Assembly: GCA_964645585.1 (NCBI GenBank)
Contig: CAZYAN010000019.1
Location: forward strand, 3,698-67,697
Reading direction: 5' to 3'
DNA: 64,000 bases
Source of the DNA: DATGSL01 sp964645585
Lineage (GTDB): Bacteria > Verrucomicrobiota > Verrucomicrobiia > Opitutales > T3Sed10-336
Shown: positions 1 through 6,861 of the stretch, piece after piece
Numbering within the stretch: position 1 is the stretch's first letter
Layout: every line of letters starts with the position of its first letter
The notes under the pieces: generated by a model
What the model saw: the letters and a program-made list of their open reading frames with translations, nothing else
Told to the model about the DNA's origin: nothing
The model's database searches: none
Position numbers and translations under genes: made by a program

Positions 1-1
1 C

Positions 2-376
2 GCGATCCTGAAAAAGGACGATCAGACCGTCTACAACATGATCTACCGTGACGGAAAGAGCGGGCCGACTTTGGCGAAACGATTCCGCGTCGGCGGCGTG
101 ACGCGCGATAAAAACTACGATCTGACGCGCGGAACGCCCGGGACCAAGGTGCTTTATTTCAAGGTTTCTCCGGACGAGACCGCGGAAAACCTGACAATTA
201 CGCTTCGAGCCACCGCCCGCGCGAGAAAGAAGACCTTCGATTTCGACATGCAGTCGCTCGCGATCAAGGGCCGCGGCGCGGTCGGCAACCAGGTGACCAA
301 GCACCCGGTCCTCAGGATCACAAAATCCCGCGGCCCGCAGCCAAAACCCGACAGTTTGGAACTCGATTTAAAGTAA
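2..376 (+). CDS. DNA gyrase / topoisomerase IV subunit A, C-terminal fragment
   Basis: This is the 3' end of a gene that begins before the window; the frame is open from base 2. The roughly 124 residues contain a stretch with YRDGKSG, KRFRVGGVTRDK, YDLTRGTPGTKVLYF and AIKGRGAVGNQVTK. This pattern is known from the C-terminal DNA-wrapping domain of GyrA/ParC-type subunits, especially the ParC-like group of Bacteroidetes and relatives. The full enzyme cuts and passes DNA duplexes in a tetramer with GyrB/ParE. The catalytic tyrosine domain lies outside the window. Whether it is the GyrA or the ParC paralogue cannot be decided here, so no symbol is given. It ends in TAA and is followed by low-complexity repeats. 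Confidence 0.8.
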   Translation, partial: AILKKDDQTVYNMIYRDGKSGPTLAKRFRVGGVTRDKNYDLTRGTPGTKVLYFKVSPDETAENLTITLRATARARKKTFDFDMQSLAIKGRGAVGNQVTKHPVLRITKSRGPQPKPDSLELDLK

Positions 377-380
377 ACGA

Positions 381-507
381 AGAGGAAGAGTGCGAAGGTG
401 GGAAAGGGAAGAGTGCGAAGGTGGGAAAGTGTGAAAGTGCAAAAGTAGAAGACTTCCCACCTTCATACCTTCCCACCTTCCCACGTTCATACCTTCCCAC
501 CTTCCCA
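381..507. repeat. Low-complexity octamer repeat, left of the assembly gap
   Basis: From about base 458 the sequence is built of 8-base units (TTCCCACC, TTCATACC, TTCCCACG). These alternate in a higher order of about 24 bases. The part before that (about 381-450) carries the same words in reverse complement (GAAGGTGG, GAAAGTGT), so the two halves face each other and could fold. It lies between the topoisomerase gene and ilvA. No coding function is supported. Confidence 0.75.
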
Positions 508-607
508 NNNNNNNNNNNNNNNNNNNNNNNNNNNNNNNNNNNNNNNNNNNNNNNNNNNNNNNNNNNNNNNNNNNNNNNNNNNNNNNNNNNNNNNNNNNNN
601 NNNNNNN
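508..607. other. Assembly gap (100 N)
   Basis: Exactly 100 N, a usual placeholder for a scaffold gap of unknown size. The octamer repeat continues on both sides, so the gap was very probably caused by repeat collapse. The true array length is unknown. Confidence 0.97.
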
Positions 608-676
608 TTCCCACCTTCCCACGTTCATACCTTCCCACCTTCCCACCTTCATACCTTCCCACTTTCATACTTTCAG
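608..676. repeat. Low-complexity octamer repeat, right of the assembly gap
   Basis: This continues the TTCCCACC / TTCCCACG / TTCATACC units up to about 10 bases before the ilvA start codon. The units decay (TTCCCACT, TTCATACT, TTCAGAGC) toward the gene, so the ilvA leader is made of degenerate repeat. Confidence 0.7.
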
Positions 677-685
677 AGCCCAACC

Positions 686-1906
686 ATGATTGATTTTCAG
701 ACGATTGAGGCGGCGCGGGAGCGGTTGCGTCCGCGCCTCGAACGAACACCGTGCATGCATTCCGAGGCGCTGAGCGAGCTCGTCGGTTGCGAGCTGTACC
801 TGAAGTTCGAAAATCTCCATCGTACCGGGTCGTTCAAAGAGCGCGGCGCTTTGAACAAGCTGTTGGCGATGGATCCGGCACGGCTGCAGCGGGGCGTTGT
901 TACGGCGAGCGCGGGCAACCATGGCCAGTCGCTGGCGTATCACGCCGGGAAACTGGGGGCGGGGGCAACGGTGGTGATGCCGGAGAAGACGCCGCTGGTG
1001 AAAATCAGCGCGACCCGCCGCTGGGGCGCCGAGATTATTCTTCACGGCACGACCTACGATGAAGCGCTCGCGCGCGCTCGCGAAATCGAGCGCGATCAAG
1101 GCCGGCTGTTTGTTCACGGATTCGATGATCCCGAAGTCGTCGCGGGCCAGGGCACTTTGGCCATCGAGCTGCGGGAGGAAGGTCTGGAATGGGATGTGAT
1201 GGTGCTGCCGATCGGGGGAGGCGGCCTGATCGCCGGCAACGCGATCGCATCACAGGCGATTTGCCCGAAGGCGGCGGTCCTCGGTGTTGAACCGGAAACC
1301 TACGCTTCGATGAAACACTCGCTGGCAGCGGGAAAACCGGTTCCGCTGCACGGGAAGCCGTCGCTTGCCGATGGATTGGCGGTGAAATCCGTTGGACAAA
1401 TTCCCTTCGATATCGTTCGCGAACAGGTCGACACGATTTATACGGTCAGCGAAGAGGAGATCGCCAACGCGATTCTCGTCCTGCTCGAAGTCGAAAAATC
1501 GCTGGTCGAAGGCGCCGGAGCGGCGACGCTTGCCGCCCTTTTGAACTGTCCGGAATTGCGCGAACAAGTCGCCGGCAAACGGGTCGTGACAGCGCTTTCC
1601 GGCGGAAACATCGACGTCAATGTCCTCTCCAAAATCATCGACCGCGGCTTGGCGAAAGCCGGCCGGCTGGGACGTTTCCGCGTCATTGTGCCGGACCAGC
1701 CCGGCTCGCTGAGCCAGGTTGCGGCGTTGATCGCTGACGGCGGCGCGAATGTCCTTGATATCTTCCACACGCGCGCGCTGGCGAGTACCCGGGTCGGCGA
1801 AGTCGCGATCGACCTTGTGATCGAAACCCGCGGACCCGAGCACCTGCGCGAGATCAAGGACACGCTGCGCACCGCCCATATTCGAGTCGAACCGCTTAGG
1901 GATTGA
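686..1906 (+). CDS. ilvA: Threonine ammonia-lyase (threonine dehydratase) with ACT domain
   Basis: A PLP-dependent enzyme that deaminates L-threonine to 2-oxobutanoate, the first step toward isoleucine. The 406 residues show the PLP lysine in SFKERGA (Lys51), the Ser/Asn loop SAGNHGQ (about 75-81) and the glycine-rich phosphate loop GGGGLIAG (about 177-184). A single C-terminal ACT domain (about 329-404) includes VPDQPGSLSQV. Length and one ACT domain fit the short IlvA/TdcB-like class rather than the 510-residue E. coli IlvA. The ACT domain suggests allosteric control by an amino acid. The start ATG follows degenerate octamer repeat with no clear Shine-Dalgarno. It is convergent with gdhA. 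Confidence 0.9.
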   Translation: MIDFQTIEAARERLRPRLERTPCMHSEALSELVGCELYLKFENLHRTGSFKERGALNKLLAMDPARLQRGVVTASAGNHGQSLAYHAGKLGAGATVVMPEKTPLVKISATRRWGAEIILHGTTYDEALARAREIERDQGRLFVHGFDDPEVVAGQGTLAIELREEGLEWDVMVLPIGGGGLIAGNAIASQAICPKAAVLGVEPETYASMKHSLAAGKPVPLHGKPSLADGLAVKSVGQIPFDIVREQVDTIYTVSEEEIANAILVLLEVEKSLVEGAGAATLAALLNCPELREQVAGKRVVTALSGGNIDVNVLSKIIDRGLAKAGRLGRFRVIVPDQPGSLSQVAALIADGGANVLDIFHTRALASTRVGEVAIDLVIETRGPEHLREIKDTLRTAHIRVEPLRD

Positions 1907-1907
1907 G

Positions 1908-2003
1908 GAAGAAGAAGGTCTTTTGGTCTTTTGTCCTTGGTCTTTGGTCGGAGAACACGGACGACCAAGGACTAAAGACCAAAGACGAAGGACTACAGGC
2001 CGC
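1908..2003. repeat. Low-complexity inverted repeat between convergent ilvA and gdhA
   Basis: Words such as TGGTCTTT and TCCTTGGTC on the left recur as reverse complements (CGACCAAGGAC, AAAGACCAAAGAC) on the right. Bases 1934-1950 and 1962-1978 pair at 14 of 17 positions around a short loop. Lying between two converging stop codons, it could act as a bidirectional terminator. It also resembles the word-like repeat near base 500 in style, but with different words. Confidence 0.55.
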
Positions 2004-2015
2004 GGTCTTGCCGCG

Positions 2016-3368
2016 TCAGATCGCGCCTTGGGCGATCATGGCGTCGGCGACGCGCCGGAATCCGGCGATGTTGGCGCCGAGACCGAGGTTGTGCGGCTGG
2101 CCGAATTCGGCGGCCGTTTCGGCGGCGTGGCGATGCGTGTTGCTCATGATTTCACGGAGCCGCTTGTCGACGGCCTCAAAGGTCCATTGCGTGAGGTTCG
2201 CGTTTTGCTGCATCTCCATCTGGCTGGTGGCGACGCCGCCGGCGTTGGCCGCTTTGCCCGGGCCAAAGGCGATTTTTGCCTCGAGGAAACGGTCGATGGC
2301 TTCGGGAGTCGAAGGCATGTTGGCGCCTTCGGCGACGCATACGACACCATTGTTGATGAGCGCTTCCGCGTCGGCTGCCGTCAGTTCATTCTGTGTCGCC
2401 GACGGGAACGCGGCGTCAGCTTGGATGCGCCAGACGGCGTGTCCACTTTCCGGATACTCAGCCGCGGGCACAAATTTCGCGTCCGGACAGCGCGAAAGAT
2501 ATTCCTTCAAAGGCTCGTTTCGCTGCTCCTTCAAGGTTTTCAGCCAGTCGAGATCGATCCCGGAAGGGTGGTAGACGGTTCCGGTTGAATCGGAACAGGT
2601 GATCGGAATCGCTCCGAGCTGGTAGAGCTTTTCGATGGTGTAGATCGCGACATTGCCGGCACCGGAGATGAGGCATTTCTTTCCCTTCAGGCTGTCATTG
2701 CGCGCGTTCATCATGCTTTCGGCAAAATAGACGCACCCGTAGCCGGTGGATTCCTTCCGTCCAAGCGATCCGCCCCAATCGATTCCTTTGCCTGTAATCG
2801 CTCCTTCAAAGCGGCCAGTCAGCCGGCGATAGGCGCCGAAAAGGTAGCCGATCTCGCGCGCTCCGACACCGATGTCTCCGGCCGGGACGTCAATCGATGC
2901 TCCGATGTGCTCGTACAAGCCCAGCATGAACGCATGGCAAAACCGCATGATTTCGACCTCGGATCGCCCCTTGGGATCGAAGTCCGCTCCGCCCTTGCCG
3001 GCGCCGAGCGGCAGACCGGTCAGGGCGTTTTTGAAAATCTGCTCGAATCCGAGGAACTTGATCACGCCGGCGGTGACACTCGGATGGAAGCGCAACCCGC
3101 CCTTGAAGGGCCCGAGAGCGGAGTTGAATTGGACGCGATAACCTTTATTGACGCGAACGGTCCCTGAGTCGTCGACCCAGGTGACGCGGAAGATGATCAG
3201 CCTTTCCGGCTCCAGCAGGCGTTCAATGATCCCGTACTTCGCGTAGCGCTCGTCACTGTCCAGCACCAGTTGAAGGGACTCAAGAACCTCCTGCGCCGCC
3301 TGATAAAACTCGGCTTGGCCCGGGCTGGTCTTCTTCAGCCGTTCAATCGTGTCGTGAATGTATCCCAT
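2016..3368 (-). CDS. gdhA: NADP-specific glutamate dehydrogenase
   Basis: Catalyses reversible reductive amination of 2-oxoglutarate to glutamate in the cytoplasm, assimilating ammonium. The 450-residue product matches the E. coli GdhA length class. It shows the substrate region PFKGGLRFHPSV, the catalytic lysine region PLGAGKGGADFDPKG, and the Rossmann motif GAGNVA with KLYQLGA in the dinucleotide domain. The open frame extends far upstream, but homology begins at MGYIHDTIERL. That ATG is preceded by GAGG eight bases upstream, so it is chosen. ilvA converges on it. The divergent Ric gene begins about 150 bases away, leaving a short shared promoter region (3369-3520). Confidence 0.93.
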   Translation of the reverse strand: MGYIHDTIERLKKTSPGQAEFYQAAQEVLESLQLVLDSDERYAKYGIIERLLEPERLIIFRVTWVDDSGTVRVNKGYRVQFNSALGPFKGGLRFHPSVTAGVIKFLGFEQIFKNALTGLPLGAGKGGADFDPKGRSEVEIMRFCHAFMLGLYEHIGASIDVPAGDIGVGAREIGYLFGAYRRLTGRFEGAITGKGIDWGGSLGRKESTGYGCVYFAESMMNARNDSLKGKKCLISGAGNVAIYTIEKLYQLGAIPITCSDSTGTVYHPSGIDLDWLKTLKEQRNEPLKEYLSRCPDAKFVPAAEYPESGHAVWRIQADAAFPSATQNELTAADAEALINNGVVCVAEGANMPSTPEAIDRFLEAKIAFGPGKAANAGGVATSQMEMQQNANLTQWTFEAVDKRLREIMSNTHRHAAETAAEFGQPHNLGLGANIAGFRRVADAMIAQGAI

Positions 3369-3520
3369 AATCAAAACCCTCATTGTCTGAGAACCAAAGC
3401 CGAAGCTGCAAGCAGCGATTCGCCCGGTTTCGGTTTCCGCGATCGTGCGAAGTTGAGCTGGATCAAGAACCGCGGGAGTTCGGCTTGCGGCGGACCTTTC
3501 CATCGAAGAAGGTCCGCGCG

Positions 3521-4258
3521 ATGAGCCATTCAGCGATTGTCTTTTCACCTGAGGGAACGCCGCTGCTCGACCGGACCGTCGGCGAGCTGGTGGCGGAGCG
3601 ACCGGGCCGCTCGCGTGTTTTCCAGGCGCTAAACATCGATTTCTGCTGCCAGGGCGGCCGCACGGTACGTGAGGCCTGCGAGCGCAAGAAGCTTTCTCCC
3701 GATCTGGTTGTCGCGGAGCTGGAAAAGCACGATGCCGCCGCGGCGCCGGATGCGGAGGAGAATCCCGCGGATCTGCCCCCGGCGGAGCTGTGCGAGTACA
3801 TCGTGGAGCGCCACCACGGATTTCTGCGAGCGGAACTCCCGCGGCTTTACGCGATGGCGGAGCGGGTCGCCCGCGTGCATGGCGGCCACACGCCTTCGCT
3901 GATCGAGGTCTATCAGGTTTTCCACAAAATGGCCGAAGAACTGGCCGATCACGTGGCCGAGGAAGAACAGACGGTTTTCCCGGCGGTGGCGGCATTGAGC
4001 CGCGGGGAGAAGCCGGACCTTTCCGGCGAGGAGCCACTCGGCAAGCTTTTCCATGAACACAGCGAGACCGGTGAGGCTCTCGAGCGGCTGCGGGAGCTGA
4101 CGAACGGCTACCAGCCTCCCGAGGAGGCCTGCAACACGTATCGAGCGCTCTTCTCGGGGTTGCTGGATCTCGAAGAGGATCTTCATCGCCACATCCATTT
4201 GGAAAACACCGTCCTTTTCCCGGCGGCGGGCCAACTTCTCGCGAAGGCCGCCGGTTGA
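3521..4258 (+). CDS. ric: Iron-sulfur cluster repair di-iron protein (Ric/YtfE/ScdA family)
   Basis: Known members repair Fe-S clusters damaged by nitric oxide or oxidants in the cytoplasm. The 245 residues have an N-terminal ScdA_N (DUF542) domain with NIDFCCQGG (Cys42-Cys43). A hemerythrin-like four-helix domain follows, with ligand-type residues in VERHHG (98-99), DHVAEEE (His144, Glu148), FHEHSE (178-180) and HIHLENTVLFP (about 224-228). The chosen ATG follows GAAGAAGG; the frame is open further upstream but without homology. A GC-rich hairpin and then a second, divergent family member follow. The family is usually under NO or oxygen control, but no operator was recognised. Confidence 0.9.
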   Translation: MSHSAIVFSPEGTPLLDRTVGELVAERPGRSRVFQALNIDFCCQGGRTVREACERKKLSPDLVVAELEKHDAAAAPDAEENPADLPPAELCEYIVERHHGFLRAELPRLYAMAERVARVHGGHTPSLIEVYQVFHKMAEELADHVAEEEQTVFPAVAALSRGEKPDLSGEEPLGKLFHEHSETGEALERLRELTNGYQPPEEACNTYRALFSGLLDLEEDLHRHIHLENTVLFPAAGQLLAKAAG

Positions 4259-4282
4259 ACGGTTGGCGATCGTGGTTCGGTT

Positions 4283-4331
4283 CGCGCGGGGCCATAACAC
4301 GGGGCCCCGCGCGTCCGACGACACTTTTCTT
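4283..4331 (+). terminator. GC-rich hairpin after the Ric gene
   Basis: A perfect 11-bp stem (CGCGCGGGGCC, 4283-4293, with GGCCCCGCGCG, 4303-4313) and a 9-base loop. A discontinuous T-rich stretch (TTTTCTTATTT) begins about 11 bases later. It lies between the two Ric-like genes. The T tract is too distant for a textbook intrinsic terminator, so attenuation or RNA stabilisation is also possible. Confidence 0.45.
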
Positions 4332-4340
4332 ATTTAGCCG

Positions 4341-5084
4341 ATGGTCCGCGGTTCAGATTCTGTTTTCCGGTCGCTCAGCTCGGGCCGGTCGCTGGCCGAT
4401 GTTCTCGCGTCGGCGCCGGCGGCCCGTCCGCTTTTGACGCGGCTTGGCATCGATTGCGGTACGGCGGCGGCGGAACGCTCGTTTGAGCAAGTCTGCCGGG
4501 AACGGGCTCTTGATTCGGATACCTTGATGCGAGTGCTGTCGGTGATCGGGAAGGAGGCAGCCGAATCCGAATATCCGCCCGTGCCGGTCGAGCTGATGCG
4601 CCTGTCGGAGCTGTGCGATTACCTTCAGGGAACCGCGCACGCCGCCTTGCAGACGGAGCTGCATCGGCTCGGCCGGCTGCTTTCGGATGTCCCGCGAGTG
4701 GAGCCGCCGGGAGAATCGACGCCACTCGCGCGGATCCGGCTGCACTTTGACAGGTTTCGGCGGCACCTGACAGAGCACCTCCGCGAGGAGGCCGAAGTCT
4801 TGTTCCCGCTGATACGGCAGCTGGATGATTCGCGCATGGCCGAAACCGGCGTCATGGACCTCTTGCGCATGCCCCTCGCCCGGATGAAGCACGAGCATGG
4901 CGAAGTCGACGAAGAGCTTGCGGCGCTTACCGCGCTGGTCGCCGATTATGCGGAAATGGCACCCGCGCATATCGAACGCGCCTTGAAGGGGCTCGAAAAG
5001 CTTGAAGCGCTCTTGCACGACCGGATCTACCAGGAGAACCAAGTCCTCTTTCGCCGGGCGCTCGCTCTTCTCTCGGGCGCGTGA
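4341..5084 (+). CDS. Divergent Ric-like hemerythrin-domain protein lacking the Cys-Cys motif
   Basis: A 247-residue product with the same domain order as its upstream neighbour and therefore probably an ancient tandem duplicate. At the position of the CCxGG motif it has GIDCGTAAAE (one Cys, residue 39). The di-iron ligand pattern persists: His100, HLTEHLREE (His146, Glu150), KHEHGE (184-186), LHDRIYQEN (His226, Glu232). Loss of the adjacent cysteine suggests altered redox or scaffold interaction while metal binding is kept. This is inference; only the motifs are visible. It is separated from ric by an 82-base gap holding a strong hairpin, so transcription may be independent or attenuated. Confidence 0.75.
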   Translation: MVRGSDSVFRSLSSGRSLADVLASAPAARPLLTRLGIDCGTAAAERSFEQVCRERALDSDTLMRVLSVIGKEAAESEYPPVPVELMRLSELCDYLQGTAHAALQTELHRLGRLLSDVPRVEPPGESTPLARIRLHFDRFRRHLTEHLREEAEVLFPLIRQLDDSRMAETGVMDLLRMPLARMKHEHGEVDEELAALTALVADYAEMAPAHIERALKGLEKLEALLHDRIYQENQVLFRRALALLSGA

Positions 5085-5149
5085 CCGGCAGCTTTTGGGG
5101 CCGCGCTTTCTTTTTTGCGATTGACAGCCAAATAGCGCGCGTCACATCG

Positions 5150-5169
5150 TAGCGCAAAGGTTTGCGGTA
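5150..5169. promoter_or_regulatory. Degenerate palindrome resembling the TGGCGCAA operator
   Basis: TAGCGCAAAGGTTTGCGGTA matches the palindrome at 21178-21197 in 16 of 20 positions, with the core GCGCAA-N4-TTGCG intact. It lies 64 bases upstream of the sulfatase operon. A TTGACA -35-like hexamer is at 5121-5126, a different spacing from the two strong sites. It is probably a weaker site for the same regulator. Confidence 0.5.
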
Positions 5170-5232
5170 CTGGTGCGACTCATCCTGGTCGCGGCGGATT
5201 GCAAAAAGTTTCTCCCAAGGAAAACGCTGACA

Positions 5233-6861
5233 ATGAGGAAAGTGATCTACGTTCTTGCCGGAATGTTCAGCCTCCTGACGGCGGCTCTTCAGAGCGGTGA
5301 GGCGAAAGAGAAACTGAACGTGGTGTTTTTTTTGGTCGACGATCTCGGCTGGAGCGATGTCGGATACAATGGCAGCCGGTTTTACGATACGCCGAATGTC
5401 GACCGTCTCGCGCAAGAGGGGGTTCGCTTTAACCAGGCCTATTCCGCCAGCCACGTCTGTTCTCCGACACGTGCCAGCATCCTTACCGGGAAGAATCCAG
5501 CGCGGCTTCGCCTGACGGACTGGCTTCCGGGGCGCAAGGAGTTTCCGTTTCAACGCCTCCGAAACGCGGAAATTGTCCCGCATCTGCCGCTGGAGGAGGT
5601 GACCCTCGCCGAGGCTCTCAAGGAACACGGGTACGTGACCGGCGCCATTGGAAAATGGCATCTTGGCGAGGAGCCGTCCGGGCCGCTGGCGCACGGGTTC
5701 GATGTCCATGTGCCGAGTGGCTGGAACAAAGGCTGGCCGATGCGGGGGTATCATTATCCGTTCGGGTTCGACGGACTGGCAGGGGAGCCGGGGGACTATT
5801 TGACCGATCGCCTCACGGACGAGGCGCTGAAGTTCATCGAGAAGAATGTCGAGACTCCCTTCTTCCTTTACCTGTCCCACTTCGCGGTTCATGACCCGAT
5901 TCAGGGCCGGGCCGACCTCGTCAAAAAATACAAGAAGCGGCTGGCGGAGCGGCCTGTGCCGTCTGGCCCTGCCTATATTCTGGAAGGCAACCCGGACGCC
6001 AGGGACCCACTGTCTCGCGAGGAGCGGATGGCCCTGCTGGACGACGGCAAGTATGAGGGTTTTCGGATCCTGCCCGACCGGCTGGTGAAGATCAAACAGC
6101 GTCAGGATAATCCTCAGTTCGCCGCGATGGTCGAAAGCATGGACGAGAGTCTGGGGCGGGTTTTAGGAAAACTCGAAGAGCTCGGGCTGACGGACAGAAC
6201 GGTCGTCATTTTTGTTTCCGACAACGGCGGGATGGCCGCGGCTAATTTTGGCAATCCCGCGAACGCGGTAAAACCAGGACGAGAAAACCAGCGCTTCGCG
6301 ACATCGAATCTCCCCCTGCGCGGCGCGAAGGGCTGGCTGTATGAAGGCGGCATCCGCGTTCCTCTGGTGATCCGCCTGCCGGGAAAAGGCTCCTCCGGCC
6401 GGCAAATCGATGTTCCGGTGATCAGCCACGACTTTTACCCGACGATCATGGAGCTGCTTGGTCTGCCGATGCCGGCCGGTCAGCAGGTGGACGGGGTCAG
6501 TTTGGCGCCGCTGCTCCGAGAGGGTCACGCGTCAGTGGCGGCGGAGAAAAGGCTCCGCGACCGGCCGCTCTTCTGGCATTTTCCCCATTACAGCAACCAC
6601 GGTCAGCAAAGTCCAGGGGGCGCGATCCGAGTTGGGAACTACAAGCTCCTCGACTATTTTGAGAACAACAGCGTGCAGTTATTTGACATCGCGAACGATC
6701 CTGGAGAGCAGACCGATCTGTCGGCTGAAGAACCCGACAAGGTGCGGGAGCTGCAAGCGAGGCTTGATACGTGGAGGAACAAATTACGGGTGCCTATGCC
6801 GTACCCAAATCTGGAATACAACGCGGAGATTGGCGATCAATGGCAGAAGGGAATTCCGTGA
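5233..6861 (+). CDS. Secreted sulfatase (arylsulfatase-type, CSPTR motif)
   Basis: A type I sulfatase that hydrolyses a sulfate ester, probably on a glycan, outside the cytoplasm. The 542-residue product starts with a Sec signal peptide (MRKVIYVLAG and a hydrophobic stretch to about 24). The metal site VDDLGWSDVGYNG follows at about 35-47. The formylglycine motif is CSPTRASILTG with Cys76. The second metal motif VSDNGG is at about 328. The ATG at 5233 is preferred over an upstream in-frame start because it opens the signal peptide. It is the first gene of a four-gene forward operon. Its TGA overlaps the GTG of the next gene. A degenerate regulatory palindrome lies upstream. Motif and spacing recall SulfAtlas S1_16-like enzymes, but the substrate cannot be read from sequence. 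Confidence 0.9.
   Translation: MRKVIYVLAGMFSLLTAALQSGEAKEKLNVVFFLVDDLGWSDVGYNGSRFYDTPNVDRLAQEGVRFNQAYSASHVCSPTRASILTGKNPARLRLTDWLPGRKEFPFQRLRNAEIVPHLPLEEVTLAEALKEHGYVTGAIGKWHLGEEPSGPLAHGFDVHVPSGWNKGWPMRGYHYPFGFDGLAGEPGDYLTDRLTDEALKFIEKNVETPFFLYLSHFAVHDPIQGRADLVKKYKKRLAERPVPSGPAYILEGNPDARDPLSREERMALLDDGKYEGFRILPDRLVKIKQRQDNPQFAAMVESMDESLGRVLGKLEELGLTDRTVVIFVSDNGGMAAANFGNPANAVKPGRENQRFATSNLPLRGAKGWLYEGGIRVPLVIRLPGKGSSGRQIDVPVISHDFYPTIMELLGLPMPAGQQVDGVSLAPLLREGHASVAAEKRLRDRPLFWHFPHYSNHGQQSPGGAIRVGNYKLLDYFENNSVQLFDIANDPGEQTDLSAEEPDKVRELQARLDTWRNKLRVPMPYPNLEYNAEIGDQWQKGIP

Noticed and set aside
381..676. CRISPR-like array near the left end
   Set aside because: Units are 8 bases with no spacers, and no cas genes are present; it is simple-sequence repeat.
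3369..4295. Upstream extension of the gdhA frame to 4295 on the minus strand (759 codons)
   Set aside because: The extra 300 codons are Pro/Arg-rich and antisense to the Ric gene; family homology and a ribosome site begin at 3368.
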